This document shows, piece after piece, positions 1 through 8,280 of a stretch of DNA of 64,000 nucleotides. Position 1 is the first letter of the stretch, and every line of letters starts with the position of its first letter. The stretch is taken from the NCBI GenBank assembly GCA_017961625.1, contig JAGCWY010000098.1, positions 52,888 through 116,887 of the forward strand, read 5' to 3'. The translations under genes were made by a program, and so were the position numbers. The notes beneath the pieces were generated by a model, which saw nothing but the letters and a program-made list of their open reading frames with translations, ran no database searches and was not told the DNA's origin. The stretch comes from Ruminococcus sp. (lineage in GTDB: Bacteria > Bacillota > Clostridia > Oscillospirales > Ruminococcaceae).

Positions 1-2321
1 TGGTAAAACGTGCCAAGGCTAAGGGCATGACAGTTGTCCTTGTAAAGCAGCAGGGCAGGCGAGGCGATTTACAGCGCAGCCCTAGACTTACTGGACGCTG
101 GTACGGCAGTTCTCTCGATAAGATAGGCAGTGAGCAGAGCGTTCAGGTAGTTGACCTGTTCACAAGATGGCAGAATTTCGGGTTATCTGTGGGATATGAC
201 GGGATGGCTTCATATTATGCTATAAAGAACGACGGTACTGCCGACGATCTTCACCAGAGTAAAATGGGCGCTCAGAAGATAGCGGAGATAATGCTGGAGG
301 AGATACAGTCCGGTGCAAGGGAGCCTATTCACCCTGATTCAAATGTGAGCTATATGTTCAGAAATATCAACAGCGGTCTTTATATGGAGGTAGCTGACGG
401 AAGCTTGACAAGCGGCGCAAATGTTCAGCAGGGACAGTCAGGCGTTTCACAGCTCCATAACACGTGGAAATGTATACAGGCTACCGGTGATTATTACTAC
501 ATAAAGCCCGTTAATTCCGAGCTCTGCCTCTATGTTGACAGTGGCAGCCGCGACAACGGAGCGAATATTGTAGTTGCGGACAAAAACGGCTACAGCGATC
601 AATTCTTCAAGTTTGCCGATAACGGTGATGGTACGGTTACCATACTCACAAGAGCGTCAAGGGACGTCTCTGCGGTAGAGGTTGGAAGCGCCTCTATGAA
701 CAGTGGAGCCAATGTACAGCAGTGGGAAGTAAATGGTCATGACTGTCAGAAGTGGGAAATGATAGAGGTTGATGATATCGTTGTAACTGTTCCTACGACT
801 ACCACAACGCTTACTGAAACAACTACGACCACTGTTACCACTACGGCCGAGACAACAACTTCCTATATATTCGATATCTTCATAGAGTACGGCGACGCAA
901 ACTGTGATGGCGATGTTGACCTCTCAGATGCTGTACTCATTATGCAGGCTTTGGCAAATCCCAACAAATATGGTATAGGCGGCACCGGCAGAGCTATCAC
1001 CGAGGAGGGTGTGCGCAATGCAGATGTTACAGGAAACGAAGACGGCATGACAGTTGCCGATGCCCTGTTCATACAGACCTATCTACTAGGTCTCAATGAC
1101 CTTCCGACACCGGTTAACGTAGTTATAGCACCGACAACAACTACAACCACTGAAGTTTCGACAACAACAACTACTACTGCTGCACCTGTTCCGGTCAAGT
1201 ATTATGCGGCAGATCAAACATGGAACGATGGTATCATCGAGATGGTAAACTCTGGATATACCTGTGATAAGGGTTATGTGAATCTTGGAAACAATACTGA
1301 CAGCAACATAACATTTACAGTGAATGTTTCTTCTGACGGAAACTATATGACCCATATTCGCTTTGCGAACGGATCTACCAGCGACCGAAAGATGAAGCTT
1401 TTCGTTAACAATAATTTTGATTCTTGCTGGATGCAGTCCTTCCCCGGCACAGGCTCATGGACTGACTGGCAGGAATACGGAATAGTTCTGCCCCTGAAGG
1501 CAGGAAACAACACTATCCTCATGCAGTCGGCAATGTCGGAGGGAGCACCGAATATCGACTATATCGAGCTTATCATCACGGACGAGCCTTACGCTGAAAT
1601 ATACGATCCGTCACAGGAGCAGCAGAGCTCCGGAGGTGGTCAGCGCACGCTTTATATAGCAGGAGATTCCACAGCGCAGAGCTACCGTGAGTCTTATGCT
1701 CCTCAGCAGGGCTGGGGCTATTATATGAAGGATTACTTCAACGGTGATATAACTGTTGCAAACCACTCCATAGCAGGAAGAAGCTCCAAGAAGTTCTACG
1801 ACGAGGGCAGGTGGCAGACAATTGCGGACAGTCTTAATGAGGGCGACTTCGTAATGATACAGTTTGCTATTAACGACGCAGGTTCGGCAAATGCTGACAG
1901 ATACGCTCCTACCTGCGGAAATGTGGACAATCCTTCTTCAGGCTCTTATGAATGGTATATGACTCAGTTCATTAGGTCTGCAAAGGACAAAGGAGCAACT
2001 CCCATACTTGTGACCACGACTATCGGCATGAAGGCTTATTCCAACGGCAGGTTCAGCAACAGCTATACTAACTATAATGAGGCTTGCTACAACCTTGCAA
2101 GAAAGTATAACATACCCTGCATAGACCTGAATTCCATTATGGTGGACCACTACAACTCGGTAGGCTATGATACTGCAAAGAGCTATCATCTTATGGGTGC
2201 TGTGGCAGGTTCCACGGACGGTACTCACTTCTGCGAGAAGGGTGCGAATATTGTAGCCGGACTGGTTGCAGGAGAAATAAGAAAGCAGGGCATAAGCGGT
2301 CTTGCTTCATACCTCAAATAA
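1..2321 (+). CDS. Cellulosomal bimodular pectin acetylesterase: SGNH(partial)-RICIN-dockerin-CBM-SGNH
   Basis: The reading frame is open to the window edge, so the 5' end is missing; the ATG at 27 is internal. Residues here count from that ATG. Residues 1-95 are the end of a first SGNH/GDSL esterase domain with its Asp-x-x-His block (DDLH, 73-76). A RICIN/CBM13 beta-trefoil covers about 105-247, a Thr linker 256-278, and a dockerin 288-356 with the first calcium loop DANCDGDVD. A second Thr linker (370-385) leads to a CBM35/CBM6-like beta domain (390-520). A second SGNH domain (541-764) has the nucleophile in GDST (Ser548) and D-G-T-H (731-734). The family (CE12) removes acetyl groups from rhamnogalacturonan or xylan outside the cell; the dockerin docks it on a scaffoldin. 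The C-terminal domain has AIND where the family usually has G-H-N-D. The domain calls are strong; the substrate is inferred. Confidence 0.88.
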   Translation, partial: VKRAKAKGMTVVLVKQQGRRGDLQRSPRLTGRWYGSSLDKIGSEQSVQVVDLFTRWQNFGLSVGYDGMASYYAIKNDGTADDLHQSKMGAQKIAEIMLEEIQSGAREPIHPDSNVSYMFRNINSGLYMEVADGSLTSGANVQQGQSGVSQLHNTWKCIQATGDYYYIKPVNSELCLYVDSGSRDNGANIVVADKNGYSDQFFKFADNGDGTVTILTRASRDVSAVEVGSASMNSGANVQQWEVNGHDCQKWEMIEVDDIVVTVPTTTTTLTETTTTTVTTTAETTTSYIFDIFIEYGDANCDGDVDLSDAVLIMQALANPNKYGIGGTGRAITEEGVRNADVTGNEDGMTVADALFIQTYLLGLNDLPTPVNVVIAPTTTTTTEVSTTTTTTAAPVPVKYYAADQTWNDGIIEMVNSGYTCDKGYVNLGNNTDSNITFTVNVSSDGNYMTHIRFANGSTSDRKMKLFVNNNFDSCWMQSFPGTGSWTDWQEYGIVLPLKAGNNTILMQSAMSEGAPNIDYIELIITDEPYAEIYDPSQEQQSSGGGQRTLYIAGDSTAQSYRESYAPQQGWGYYMKDYFNGDITVANHSIAGRSSKKFYDEGRWQTIADSLNEGDFVMIQFAINDAGSANADRYAPTCGNVDNPSSGSYEWYMTQFIRSAKDKGATPILVTTTIGMKAYSNGRFSNSYTNYNEACYNLARKYNIPCIDLNSIMVDHYNSVGYDTAKSYHLMGAVAGSTDGTHFCEKGANIVAGLVAGEIRKQGISGLASYLK

Positions 2322-2330
2322 GAAACAGGT

Positions 2331-2389
2331 GCCCCTGTCACGGTAGTGACGCTCGTTTTGAGTATTTCACCTTTGACAGGGGCGTTTTT
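2331..2389 (+). terminator. Rho-independent terminator after the acetylesterase
   Basis: The arms gcccctgtca (2331-2340) and tgacaggggc (2374-2383) pair perfectly over 10 bp and are followed by a T run. The loop is long (33 nt) and could form a smaller inner structure. Confidence 0.8.
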
Positions 2390-2391
2390 TG

Positions 2392-2420
2392 TTGACACGA
2401 GGGGAAAAAAGAGGTATAAT
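2392..2420 (+). promoter_or_regulatory. Sigma-A promoter for the alpha/beta hydrolase gene
   Basis: A perfect TTGACA (2392-2397) and a perfect TATAAT (2415-2420) are separated by 17 bp, directly behind the preceding terminator. Confidence 0.85.
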
Positions 2421-2487
2421 GTCTTAGTGATTTATACACAGTATGAAACGCAGCATTAATTTTGATCATCAAAAGGAGAACCAAGAA

Positions 2488-3486
2488 ATGGAAGCAAAGG
2501 GAAAAAAGAAGAAGCACAGGATACTAAGAGTCATACTCAAGGTTTTGGGGGCTATACTTTCCGTCATTACAGTAGCGGTCGTGATACTTGCCATAAGGAA
2601 CCACATTCTTAACAAGAGCGACAGAAAGCTTTATACGGATGCTTACGGAGAGTACTATACCACTGAGTTCGGGGACAGGATAAACTATACCTTCTATGAC
2701 AGCAACTCTGACCGGGTGGCGGTAATACTTCCGGGCTACGGTGCCGCGTCGACTCACTATGAATTCGATACCCTTGCCAAGAGAATAAACGCGGACTACA
2801 AACTAATAATCGTTGATCCTATCGGTGTAGGTCTCAGCGATGTTACCGATACAGAGCGTACGGTTGAGAATTACTGCACAGAGCTCCACGGTCTTATGGA
2901 ACATCTTGGCTATGACAAATACACGATCATCGGACATTCAATCGCTGGTTTGTATTCTCTCTACTATGCCAACGAGTATTCAGATGAGGTGGAAGCTTTT
3001 ATAGGAATAGATGCTTCCGTACCTCATCAGGTGGACTCTGACGAATGGATGGCAAAGCCGGAGAATCAGTACAAGGTCTACAAGCTGCTCCGTACACTGT
3101 TCGTAAAAACAGGCATATACCGTGTGACCACGGAGCTTGGAATGAATGCACTTATGGACGAAATACCTACTCTTACAGAAGAGGACAGGGACAAGGTCTG
3201 TGCAATGTACTGCACAGTCCCCATGAATGATTCCCAGATGCAGGAAATGAAACTGCTGGGTGAGAGCATTGAGAAGTGCTGGGATATGAGATTCCCTGAA
3301 TCTGTGCCGGTGCTGTATGTGCTTTCAAATGACAACTGTGAGAGAATGACTCAGTGGGAGCAACTCCACAAGGATATAGTAACGCACCCGAAGAGCAAGG
3401 TGGTAAAGATAGACGGAACACATTATCTCCACCATACTAATCTTGATGGTCTCCTTGAGGAGATAAATAACTGGGAATACAGATAA
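2488..3486 (+). CDS. Membrane-anchored alpha/beta hydrolase
   Basis: This is an alpha/beta-hydrolase-fold protein of 332 residues with one N-terminal membrane helix (about 13-36) after a Lys-rich stretch, so the catalytic domain probably faces outward. The nucleophile elbow is G-H-S-I-A-G (Ser151), and a C-terminal D-G-T-H-Y-L-H-H supplies the likely catalytic His. The start at 2488 is preferred over the ATG at 2443 because aaggag (2473-2478) lies 9 nt before it and nothing comparable precedes 2443. It is a single-gene unit with its own promoter and terminator. The substrate cannot be read from the sequence; esterase, lipase-like and peptidase activities are all possible. Confidence 0.82.
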   Translation: MEAKGKKKKHRILRVILKVLGAILSVITVAVVILAIRNHILNKSDRKLYTDAYGEYYTTEFGDRINYTFYDSNSDRVAVILPGYGAASTHYEFDTLAKRINADYKLIIVDPIGVGLSDVTDTERTVENYCTELHGLMEHLGYDKYTIIGHSIAGLYSLYYANEYSDEVEAFIGIDASVPHQVDSDEWMAKPENQYKVYKLLRTLFVKTGIYRVTTELGMNALMDEIPTLTEEDRDKVCAMYCTVPMNDSQMQEMKLLGESIEKCWDMRFPESVPVLYVLSNDNCERMTQWEQLHKDIVTHPKSKVVKIDGTHYLHHTNLDGLLEEINNWEYR

Positions 3487-3492
3487 AAGTAA

Positions 3493-3521
3493 AAGGGCTT
3501 CCGGCAGGAAGCCCTTTTTGC
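3493..3521. terminator. Bidirectional terminator between convergent genes
   Basis: A 10-bp perfect stem (aagggcttcc / ggaagccctt) with a GGCA loop is followed by a T run on the plus strand and by a T-rich stretch on the minus strand. It lies between the hydrolase and the convergent cyclophilin gene. Confidence 0.8.
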
Positions 3522-3549
3522 AGGACAGATAATTATTTCTGTTCAATGC

Positions 3550-4020
3550 TCATTCAATAGTAACCTTTTTCATTATCTGAGGAGTTGTTGGCTTATCCTG
3601 ATAGTCTGTAGCACATTCTGCTATCTCGTCAACTACCTCCATGCCTTCTATTACCTTGCCGAATGCGGCGTAGTTACCGTCAAGATGAGGAGCGTCCTCA
3701 TGCATTATGAAGAACTGAGAACCGGCTGAGTCCGGCATCATTGAGCGAGCCATAGAAAGCACTCCTCTTGTGTGCTTGAGGTCGTTCTTAACGCCGTTCG
3801 CTGCGAATTCTCCCTTGATATGCCAACCGGGACCGCCTGTGCCTGTGCCGTTGGGACAGCCTCCCTGTATCATAAAGCCAGGTATAACTCTGTGGAAGGT
3901 GAGACCGTCATAGAACCCCTGTTTTATGAGCTTTTCAAAGTTCTCGCATGAGATAGGAGCGATATCAGGATAAAGCTCTATCTTTATCTTCTTTCCGTTT
4001 TCCATTTCAATGATTACCAT
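3550..4020 (-). CDS. Cyclophilin-type peptidyl-prolyl cis-trans isomerase
   Basis: This is a single-domain cyclophilin of 156 residues, the usual size, without a signal peptide, so it is probably cytosolic. It catalyses cis-trans isomerisation of Xaa-Pro bonds. The core motif F-H-R-V-I-P-G-F-M-I-Q-G-G carries the catalytic Arg and the Phe/Gln of the proline pocket, followed by S-Q-F-F-I. The Trp that contacts cyclosporin in human CypA is replaced by His (A-P-H-L-D-G), as in many bacterial members. A ggaggaaag ribosome site lies just before the ATG. It is the first of four minus-strand genes counted from the convergent terminator. Confidence 0.93.
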   Translation of the reverse strand: MVIIEMENGKKIKIELYPDIAPISCENFEKLIKQGFYDGLTFHRVIPGFMIQGGCPNGTGTGGPGWHIKGEFAANGVKNDLKHTRGVLSMARSMMPDSAGSQFFIMHEDAPHLDGNYAAFGKVIEGMEVVDEIAECATDYQDKPTTPQIMKKVTIE

Positions 4021-4040
4021 AATTCTTTCCTCCGTTTTAT

Positions 4041-4535
4041 TTAATTAATTACGATAGTGAAATCGGTTTTTAACACAGTGGTTTGTTCTGCCGTAGTCGG
4101 ACGTTCCGCATTCTCTGCAGCTTCAATGGAAGCTCTTGTAGCCTCGTACTGTTCGAGTATAGAGAGGGTAGTCGTCGGCATCTCGTCTGGATTTATCGGT
4201 ACAAGACCTATTGGGTCGCCGAAAATATCGGTCACAGTGGCGTACTGCTGTTCTGTGACTGCCTCTGTAGTTATCGGTATTGTTTGGATTATCTCGCCTA
4301 TCATGTTGGTGATTATGACATACTGTTCCGAATCCGGCGCTGTGGTGGTCGTTACTGGCAGCGTAGGTGGAGTGGGACTGTTTGTGAGAAAATCGTCAGG
4401 ATTTGTGGTAGTTTTTGTCCTGTGGTTTTTGTTGTTTATACTGGTTATATCCTCTGCGCAGGACTTGCCAGCGATTATTATCAGAATTGCGGCTATAACC
4501 GCAATACAAAGCGCAATCAAAGGTCTATTCTGCAT
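4041..4535 (-). CDS. Thr-rich membrane-anchored protein with two tandem ~20-residue repeats
   Basis: No known family is recognised. The protein has 164 residues, an N-terminal hydrophobic segment (about 5-27) that could be an anchor or an uncleaved signal, and a Thr/Pro-rich extracellular region. Two imperfect repeats, one starting E-Q-Y-V-I-I-T-N and one starting Q-Q-Y-A-T-V-T-D, share the pattern (Q)Y-x-x-(I/V)-T-(N/D)-x-(I/F)-G-(E/D)-x-I and end in (I/V)-P-I. The start is supported by aaggag 8 nt upstream. Two long plus-strand open frames lie antisense to it but have no ribosome site and low-complexity translations. The role is unknown; a cell-envelope location is the only inference. Confidence 0.7.
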   Translation of the reverse strand: MQNRPLIALCIAVIAAILIIIAGKSCAEDITSINNKNHRTKTTTNPDDFLTNSPTPPTLPVTTTTAPDSEQYVIITNMIGEIIQTIPITTEAVTEQQYATVTDIFGDPIGLVPINPDEMPTTTLSILEQYEATRASIEAAENAERPTTAEQTTVLKTDFTIVIN

Positions 4536-4670
4536 GTTAACAGCTCCTTGAGAAATGTGGTAAATGACATTCTGAATGTTTCATGGCGACGACAGCCATA
4601 TGGCGGCCATTGACGACATACTACATTAATTATAATCCAATCACTATATATTGTCAAGTGCGTAAGGCTT

Positions 4671-5801
4671 TTACTTCATAGGGAAGCCGGCTGCAGCAAC
4701 AAATGCGATAAATGCTGATAATACGCATATAAACATAAGATATTTACAGCAACTGGGGAAACTTAAACGGTATATGTCATGCGGAGCATAGGGATTGATT
4801 TTAAGCTCTGTCGTTTCTCCTACATAGACTTCACGTTTGGAAATAAGATCCTTGTGAGTGTAGCTTATACCATTATATGTGTATGACCAGTAAGGTTTAT
4901 AAACAGGTCCGTTCTTTCCATTCGAATACTTAACATATACACATACGGCACTTACTTTGTACGTACATCGGCGTTTCTTGACAATGTTGTATAAAACTGG
5001 CATTAGTATTATCAGTATTCCGCAGGCAATCAGCGAACAGCAGAGCAATGTTATGAAAATATCCGGGAATATTGCTGCAGTCGTACTGAATATAAGAAGT
5101 GTTAATCCTAGCAATGATGGTATAATGAGCAGCAATGCAATATCGTATTTTTTTACCTGTTTCAGACTTATTGAAAGAAGCGTGAAGCCTGCAAAGAAAA
5201 GAATTCCCTGTACTATACCGAGGGTAGTGCCTTTTAGCAGGCTTAGAAGCACGAGTGAAGCGGATATCATTATTATCCCTGCAGTACCTTCCCATATCAC
5301 AGCTTTAGGAGGAGTTTCTCTGGAAAAATTGGTGTCGGAAATGTCGTTATAGCTGTCGACTGAGTTGTCAGGATAGTAACTTCCTACTTCTTTTTCTCGT
5401 TTCACAGTTTTTTCGACGAGTATACGGTCTATAAAATAGCATACCGCAGGCACACCGGCAGCAAGGATAAGACCTATTGCAATAATAAGCCCGCCAAGCT
5501 CCTTGTTTGAATCATAGAAAAAGAAAGCAGCACATATCAGAATAAAACCTGCTATCATTGAAATGAGGGTTATTATTATCAGACTGGGCGATGAAGGGGG
5601 ATCATTCCTTTTCATCATGGGCGTACTAGAGGCGTAGTTTATAAATGACTTGTCTGTGCCTGTGATCTCCATCGCTCTTTTTAATTCCTTTGCTTGATCT
5701 TCAATAGAAAGGGCTTCAAATTCAGGAAGTGACATGAGCTGAGCTTTGATTTCCGGAGGACATTTCTCCGTTATGATTGCATAAATAACTTTGTGATTCA
5801 T
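4671..5801 (-). CDS. Multi-pass membrane protein with DUF3592-like C-terminal domain
   Basis: This 376-residue protein begins with a soluble helical region of about 70 residues. Several hydrophobic segments in two blocks follow (about 74-125 and 165-275). A hydrophilic segment with V-Y-K-P-Y-W-S-Y-T-Y-N-G and a final membrane helix complete it. The extra-membrane part resembles the beta domain of DUF3592 proteins (Y-x-Y-x-x-G, then V-G-x-x-x-x-L-x-x-N-P), but this is recognition by pattern only. The ribosome site is weak. It lies 24 bp downstream of the spermidine-synthase-like gene and is probably cotranscribed. Function is unknown. Confidence 0.7.
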   Translation of the reverse strand: MNHKVIYAIITEKCPPEIKAQLMSLPEFEALSIEDQAKELKRAMEITGTDKSFINYASSTPMMKRNDPPSSPSLIIITLISMIAGFILICAAFFFYDSNKELGGLIIAIGLILAAGVPAVCYFIDRILVEKTVKREKEVGSYYPDNSVDSYNDISDTNFSRETPPKAVIWEGTAGIIMISASLVLLSLLKGTTLGIVQGILFFAGFTLLSISLKQVKKYDIALLLIIPSLLGLTLLIFSTTAAIFPDIFITLLCCSLIACGILIILMPVLYNIVKKRRCTYKVSAVCVYVKYSNGKNGPVYKPYWSYTYNGISYTHKDLISKREVYVGETTELKINPYAPHDIYRLSFPSCCKYLMFICVLSAFIAFVAAAGFPMK

Positions 5802-5825
5802 TTTTTATTCCATTCTTTTGTTTTG

Positions 5826-7442
5826 TTATTCTATAAGACCACTTATGCCCTTTTCAGCAAAGGCTTTCTTGTAGTATACCAGTTCGTCCTGTATAAGGTC
5901 GTCGATGACCTGCATACCGAGAAGCTCAACTGGAGCCTTATCGTCGGTGAGCAGCCTGCCCTTAGAAGTGTAGGGGACAAGCTCCTTATGAACTCTATCC
6001 ATAAGCTCCCTGAGGGGAGCATTTTCAAGAGCTTCGGTATTGCGGCTGAGCGATGAGAGCATATCGCCACTATCAGATGCGAAGAGTTCGCGGTTAGTGG
6101 TGTAAGGCACGTCCACTGTGTAAATATTTCCGAATACTTCTGAGATCGTATCTGAAAGGTAGCCGTTTATGCCGTCGGAGCTTTCCGAGCGCATATTCAT
6201 ATTGACTACCATTACGCCGCTCTCGTTGAGATGTTCCTTCACAAGGCGGAAGAATTCCACCGAAGACATCTGAAATGGGATAGTTATATCTTGATAGGCA
6301 TCCACCATTATAACATCGTATTTTTTATCGCAGGCTGCAAGGAAAGCTCTGCCGTCGTAGGTAGTAACTTTTACCTCTTCGGGAAGTTCGAAATACCTGT
6401 GAGCGAGATCGGTTATCTTTTCGTCTATCTCGACTCCCTCGGCTGTCACACCGTTGAAGTAGGTCATGCACTGCTTTGCGTAGGTTCCTGTTCCCATGCC
6501 AAGTACAAGTATATCGGCAGTATCCGGGGAGTCTGTCATAAGTGGAGCTGCCATAGCATAATCGTAGTACATACCTGTAAGCTCTCCTGATTTCACGTAT
6601 ACGGACTGAACTCCGAAGAGCACATTCGTGGAGAGATAGGTACGGTTCGGGTCTTCACTGACCTGTAGATAGTTGTATACTGACTCGCCCTCATAGGTAA
6701 GACCCTTTTCCCAGAATGCAAAGCCCATGGAGGGTGAAGCAAAGCAGCATACTATGAAAAGCGTTGCTGATACGGAAGCCTTTACAGCTCCGCGTTTGCT
6801 GCTTATGAAGTATATCAGTCCAATAATAAGCAGTATTCCTGAGAAAATTAGAAAGGTAACGGCTGTTCCCACAGCAGGTATTGATATGAAGGTAGGGACA
6901 AAAGTACCTATGATAGAACCGATGGTATTAAAGGCGCCGAGAGTTCCTACTGTACTGCCGCTTTCGTCCAGAGAGTCCACTGTGTATTTTACAAGAGAGG
7001 GAGTTACTGTTCCGAGGAGGAAAAGGGGGTATACAAATACCACCATACAGGTGAGAAAGGCAGCCCATACAAGGAAACCGGTGTTGACGGTGAGGACGAG
7101 CAGTCCTGATATGCCGGCAATTACGAATTTGCCAGCAAATGGTACGGCAGCTATCCATACTGCTGCAATGAGGATACGTCCGTAGAGTCTGTCAGGGTCG
7201 GGATTCTTGTCGGCACTCCTGCCGCCGTATATATTGCCGAGAGCCATTGCTATCATTATCGTACCTATGATTATTGTCCAAACTATTTGTGAGGAACTGA
7301 AATAGGGGGCAAGGAGCCTACTGGCGCCAAGCTCCACAGCCATAACGGACATTCCTGCAAAGAATTCCGTCATATAAAGGTACCATTTGTTTTTCAGTAT
7401 ACGTGGCAACGGATTTTTTTGCGGTGCAGCTTTATTTTTCAT
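5826..7442 (-). CDS. Membrane-fused spermidine-synthase-like methyltransferase-fold protein
   Basis: The 538-residue protein joins an N-terminal block of about seven membrane helices to a Rossmann domain of the spermidine synthase superfamily. The cytosolic part shows I-L-V-L-G-M-G-T-G-T-Y (nucleotide pocket), an acidic G-V-E-I-D-E and Y-D-V-I-M-V-D-A-Y, the signature of aminopropyl or methyl transfer enzymes. Members of this fused family are common but mostly uncharacterised, so polyamine synthesis should not be assumed. The start is supported by aggag 6 nt upstream and a matching promoter (7511-7540). It heads the minus-strand group ending with the cyclophilin. Confidence 0.85.
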   Translation of the reverse strand: MKNKAAPQKNPLPRILKNKWYLYMTEFFAGMSVMAVELGASRLLAPYFSSSQIVWTIIIGTIMIAMALGNIYGGRSADKNPDPDRLYGRILIAAVWIAAVPFAGKFVIAGISGLLVLTVNTGFLVWAAFLTCMVVFVYPLFLLGTVTPSLVKYTVDSLDESGSTVGTLGAFNTIGSIIGTFVPTFISIPAVGTAVTFLIFSGILLIIGLIYFISSKRGAVKASVSATLFIVCCFASPSMGFAFWEKGLTYEGESVYNYLQVSEDPNRTYLSTNVLFGVQSVYVKSGELTGMYYDYAMAAPLMTDSPDTADILVLGMGTGTYAKQCMTYFNGVTAEGVEIDEKITDLAHRYFELPEEVKVTTYDGRAFLAACDKKYDVIMVDAYQDITIPFQMSSVEFFRLVKEHLNESGVMVVNMNMRSESSDGINGYLSDTISEVFGNIYTVDVPYTTNRELFASDSGDMLSSLSRNTEALENAPLRELMDRVHKELVPYTSKGRLLTDDKAPVELLGMQVIDDLIQDELVYYKKAFAEKGISGLIE

Positions 7443-7510
7443 ACATATCTCCTGTCTTAAATTGTTATCAAGTTTTCAGCATATATCGTATAAGAGCCGA
7501 TAACAAATCA

Positions 7511-7540
7511 ATTATATCACATATGAGGTGGAATTGTAAA
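7511..7540 (-). promoter_or_regulatory. Promoter for the spermidine-synthase-like gene
   Basis: Read on the minus strand, TTTACA (7540-7535) and TATAAT (7516-7511) are separated by 18 bp. It lies back to back with a plus-strand extended -10 only 2 bp away. Confidence 0.6.
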
Positions 7541-7541
7541 G

Positions 7542-7550
7542 TGGTATAAT
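7542..7550 (+). promoter_or_regulatory. Extended -10 promoter for the 7591 gene cluster
   Basis: The sequence TGGTATAAT is a perfect extended -10 (TGnTATAAT). No good -35 is visible, as is usual for this promoter type. The RNA would start near 7557, about 34 nt before the first gene. Confidence 0.6.
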
Positions 7551-7590
7551 CTATCGGCGCCGGGCATAGACTTTATCGGGAGGAGATATT

Positions 7591-8277
7591 ATGGATAATA
7601 GAATCCCCGATACGGAGAGATACAGACAGGAGCTCATGAAGCTCTACAGCAGGAGCCCTTCTCGCAGCGAAAAAAAACCGGAAACTGAGGAAAAAGTTCC
7701 TGAGGAAGCTCCCGACGATACAGCTTACGCAGATTTTTCAGATAACGGCAACGTGCAGGAGGACTACAACGACCGATATCCAGATCCAGACCTTTCTGAC
7801 CTTAATACCGACTTAGGAACGGTTGATACTGAGGATGGGGAGCCCCCTGAGTATGACAGCAATGAGCTTCTTGGTGCAGAAAGAGGCTATATACTCGTAA
7901 ATGTGAGGACGGGTGACGATTCCTCGGCAGTTGAGGGTGCTTCCGTGGAGGTAACGGCGATTGTTGACGGGAAAAGGCTGATACTTGCTTCTGGAGTGAC
8001 CGACGAAAGCGGAGTTTCCCAGAGATTCTCCCTTCCAGTCCCAGATCTTGAGCATTCCCAAGTTCCAGGTTCAGAGGAACGACCATACAATCTTTTCGAT
8101 GTAAGCGTGTACGCGGATGGTTTTTTCCGGGCGAGAAGTGTTGATGTTCCTGTATTTTCAGGAGTTACCTCGGTGCAGAACTTCAACTTGATACCCGTTC
8201 CGCTGATGATGAATAGCAATGACGAGACTGTTACCTATTACAATGCAGAGCCGGACTTTCGCGGCGGAAAGGAGTGA
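7591..8277 (+). CDS. Cytosolic or surface protein with carboxypeptidase-regulatory-like beta domain
   Basis: The first 85 residues of this 228-residue protein are acidic and probably disordered. Residues 90-210 form a beta-rich domain of the carboxypeptidase-regulatory/Cna-B type: G-Y-I-L-V-N-V, then V-E-G-A-S-V-E-V-T-A, a G-V-T-D-E-S-G turn and a final V-Q-N-F-N-L-I-P-V-P-L strand. No signal peptide or membrane segment is seen. It starts 14 nt after a strong ggagga site and is followed after 3 nt by the SpoIID-like gene, so the two are translationally linked. Its partner role with the peptidoglycan-binding proteins is inferred from position. Confidence 0.75.
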   Translation: MDNRIPDTERYRQELMKLYSRSPSRSEKKPETEEKVPEEAPDDTAYADFSDNGNVQEDYNDRYPDPDLSDLNTDLGTVDTEDGEPPEYDSNELLGAERGYILVNVRTGDDSSAVEGASVEVTAIVDGKRLILASGVTDESGVSQRFSLPVPDLEHSQVPGSEERPYNLFDVSVYADGFFRARSVDVPVFSGVTSVQNFNLIPVPLMMNSNDETVTYYNAEPDFRGGKE

Positions 8278-8280
8278 GTC

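Noticed and set aside
4057..4613. Two long plus-strand frames (164 and 176 codons) opposite the Thr-rich protein
   Set aside because: They have no ribosome sites; the Val/Ser-rich and Tyr/Cys-rich translations are mirror images of Thr-rich coding sequence.
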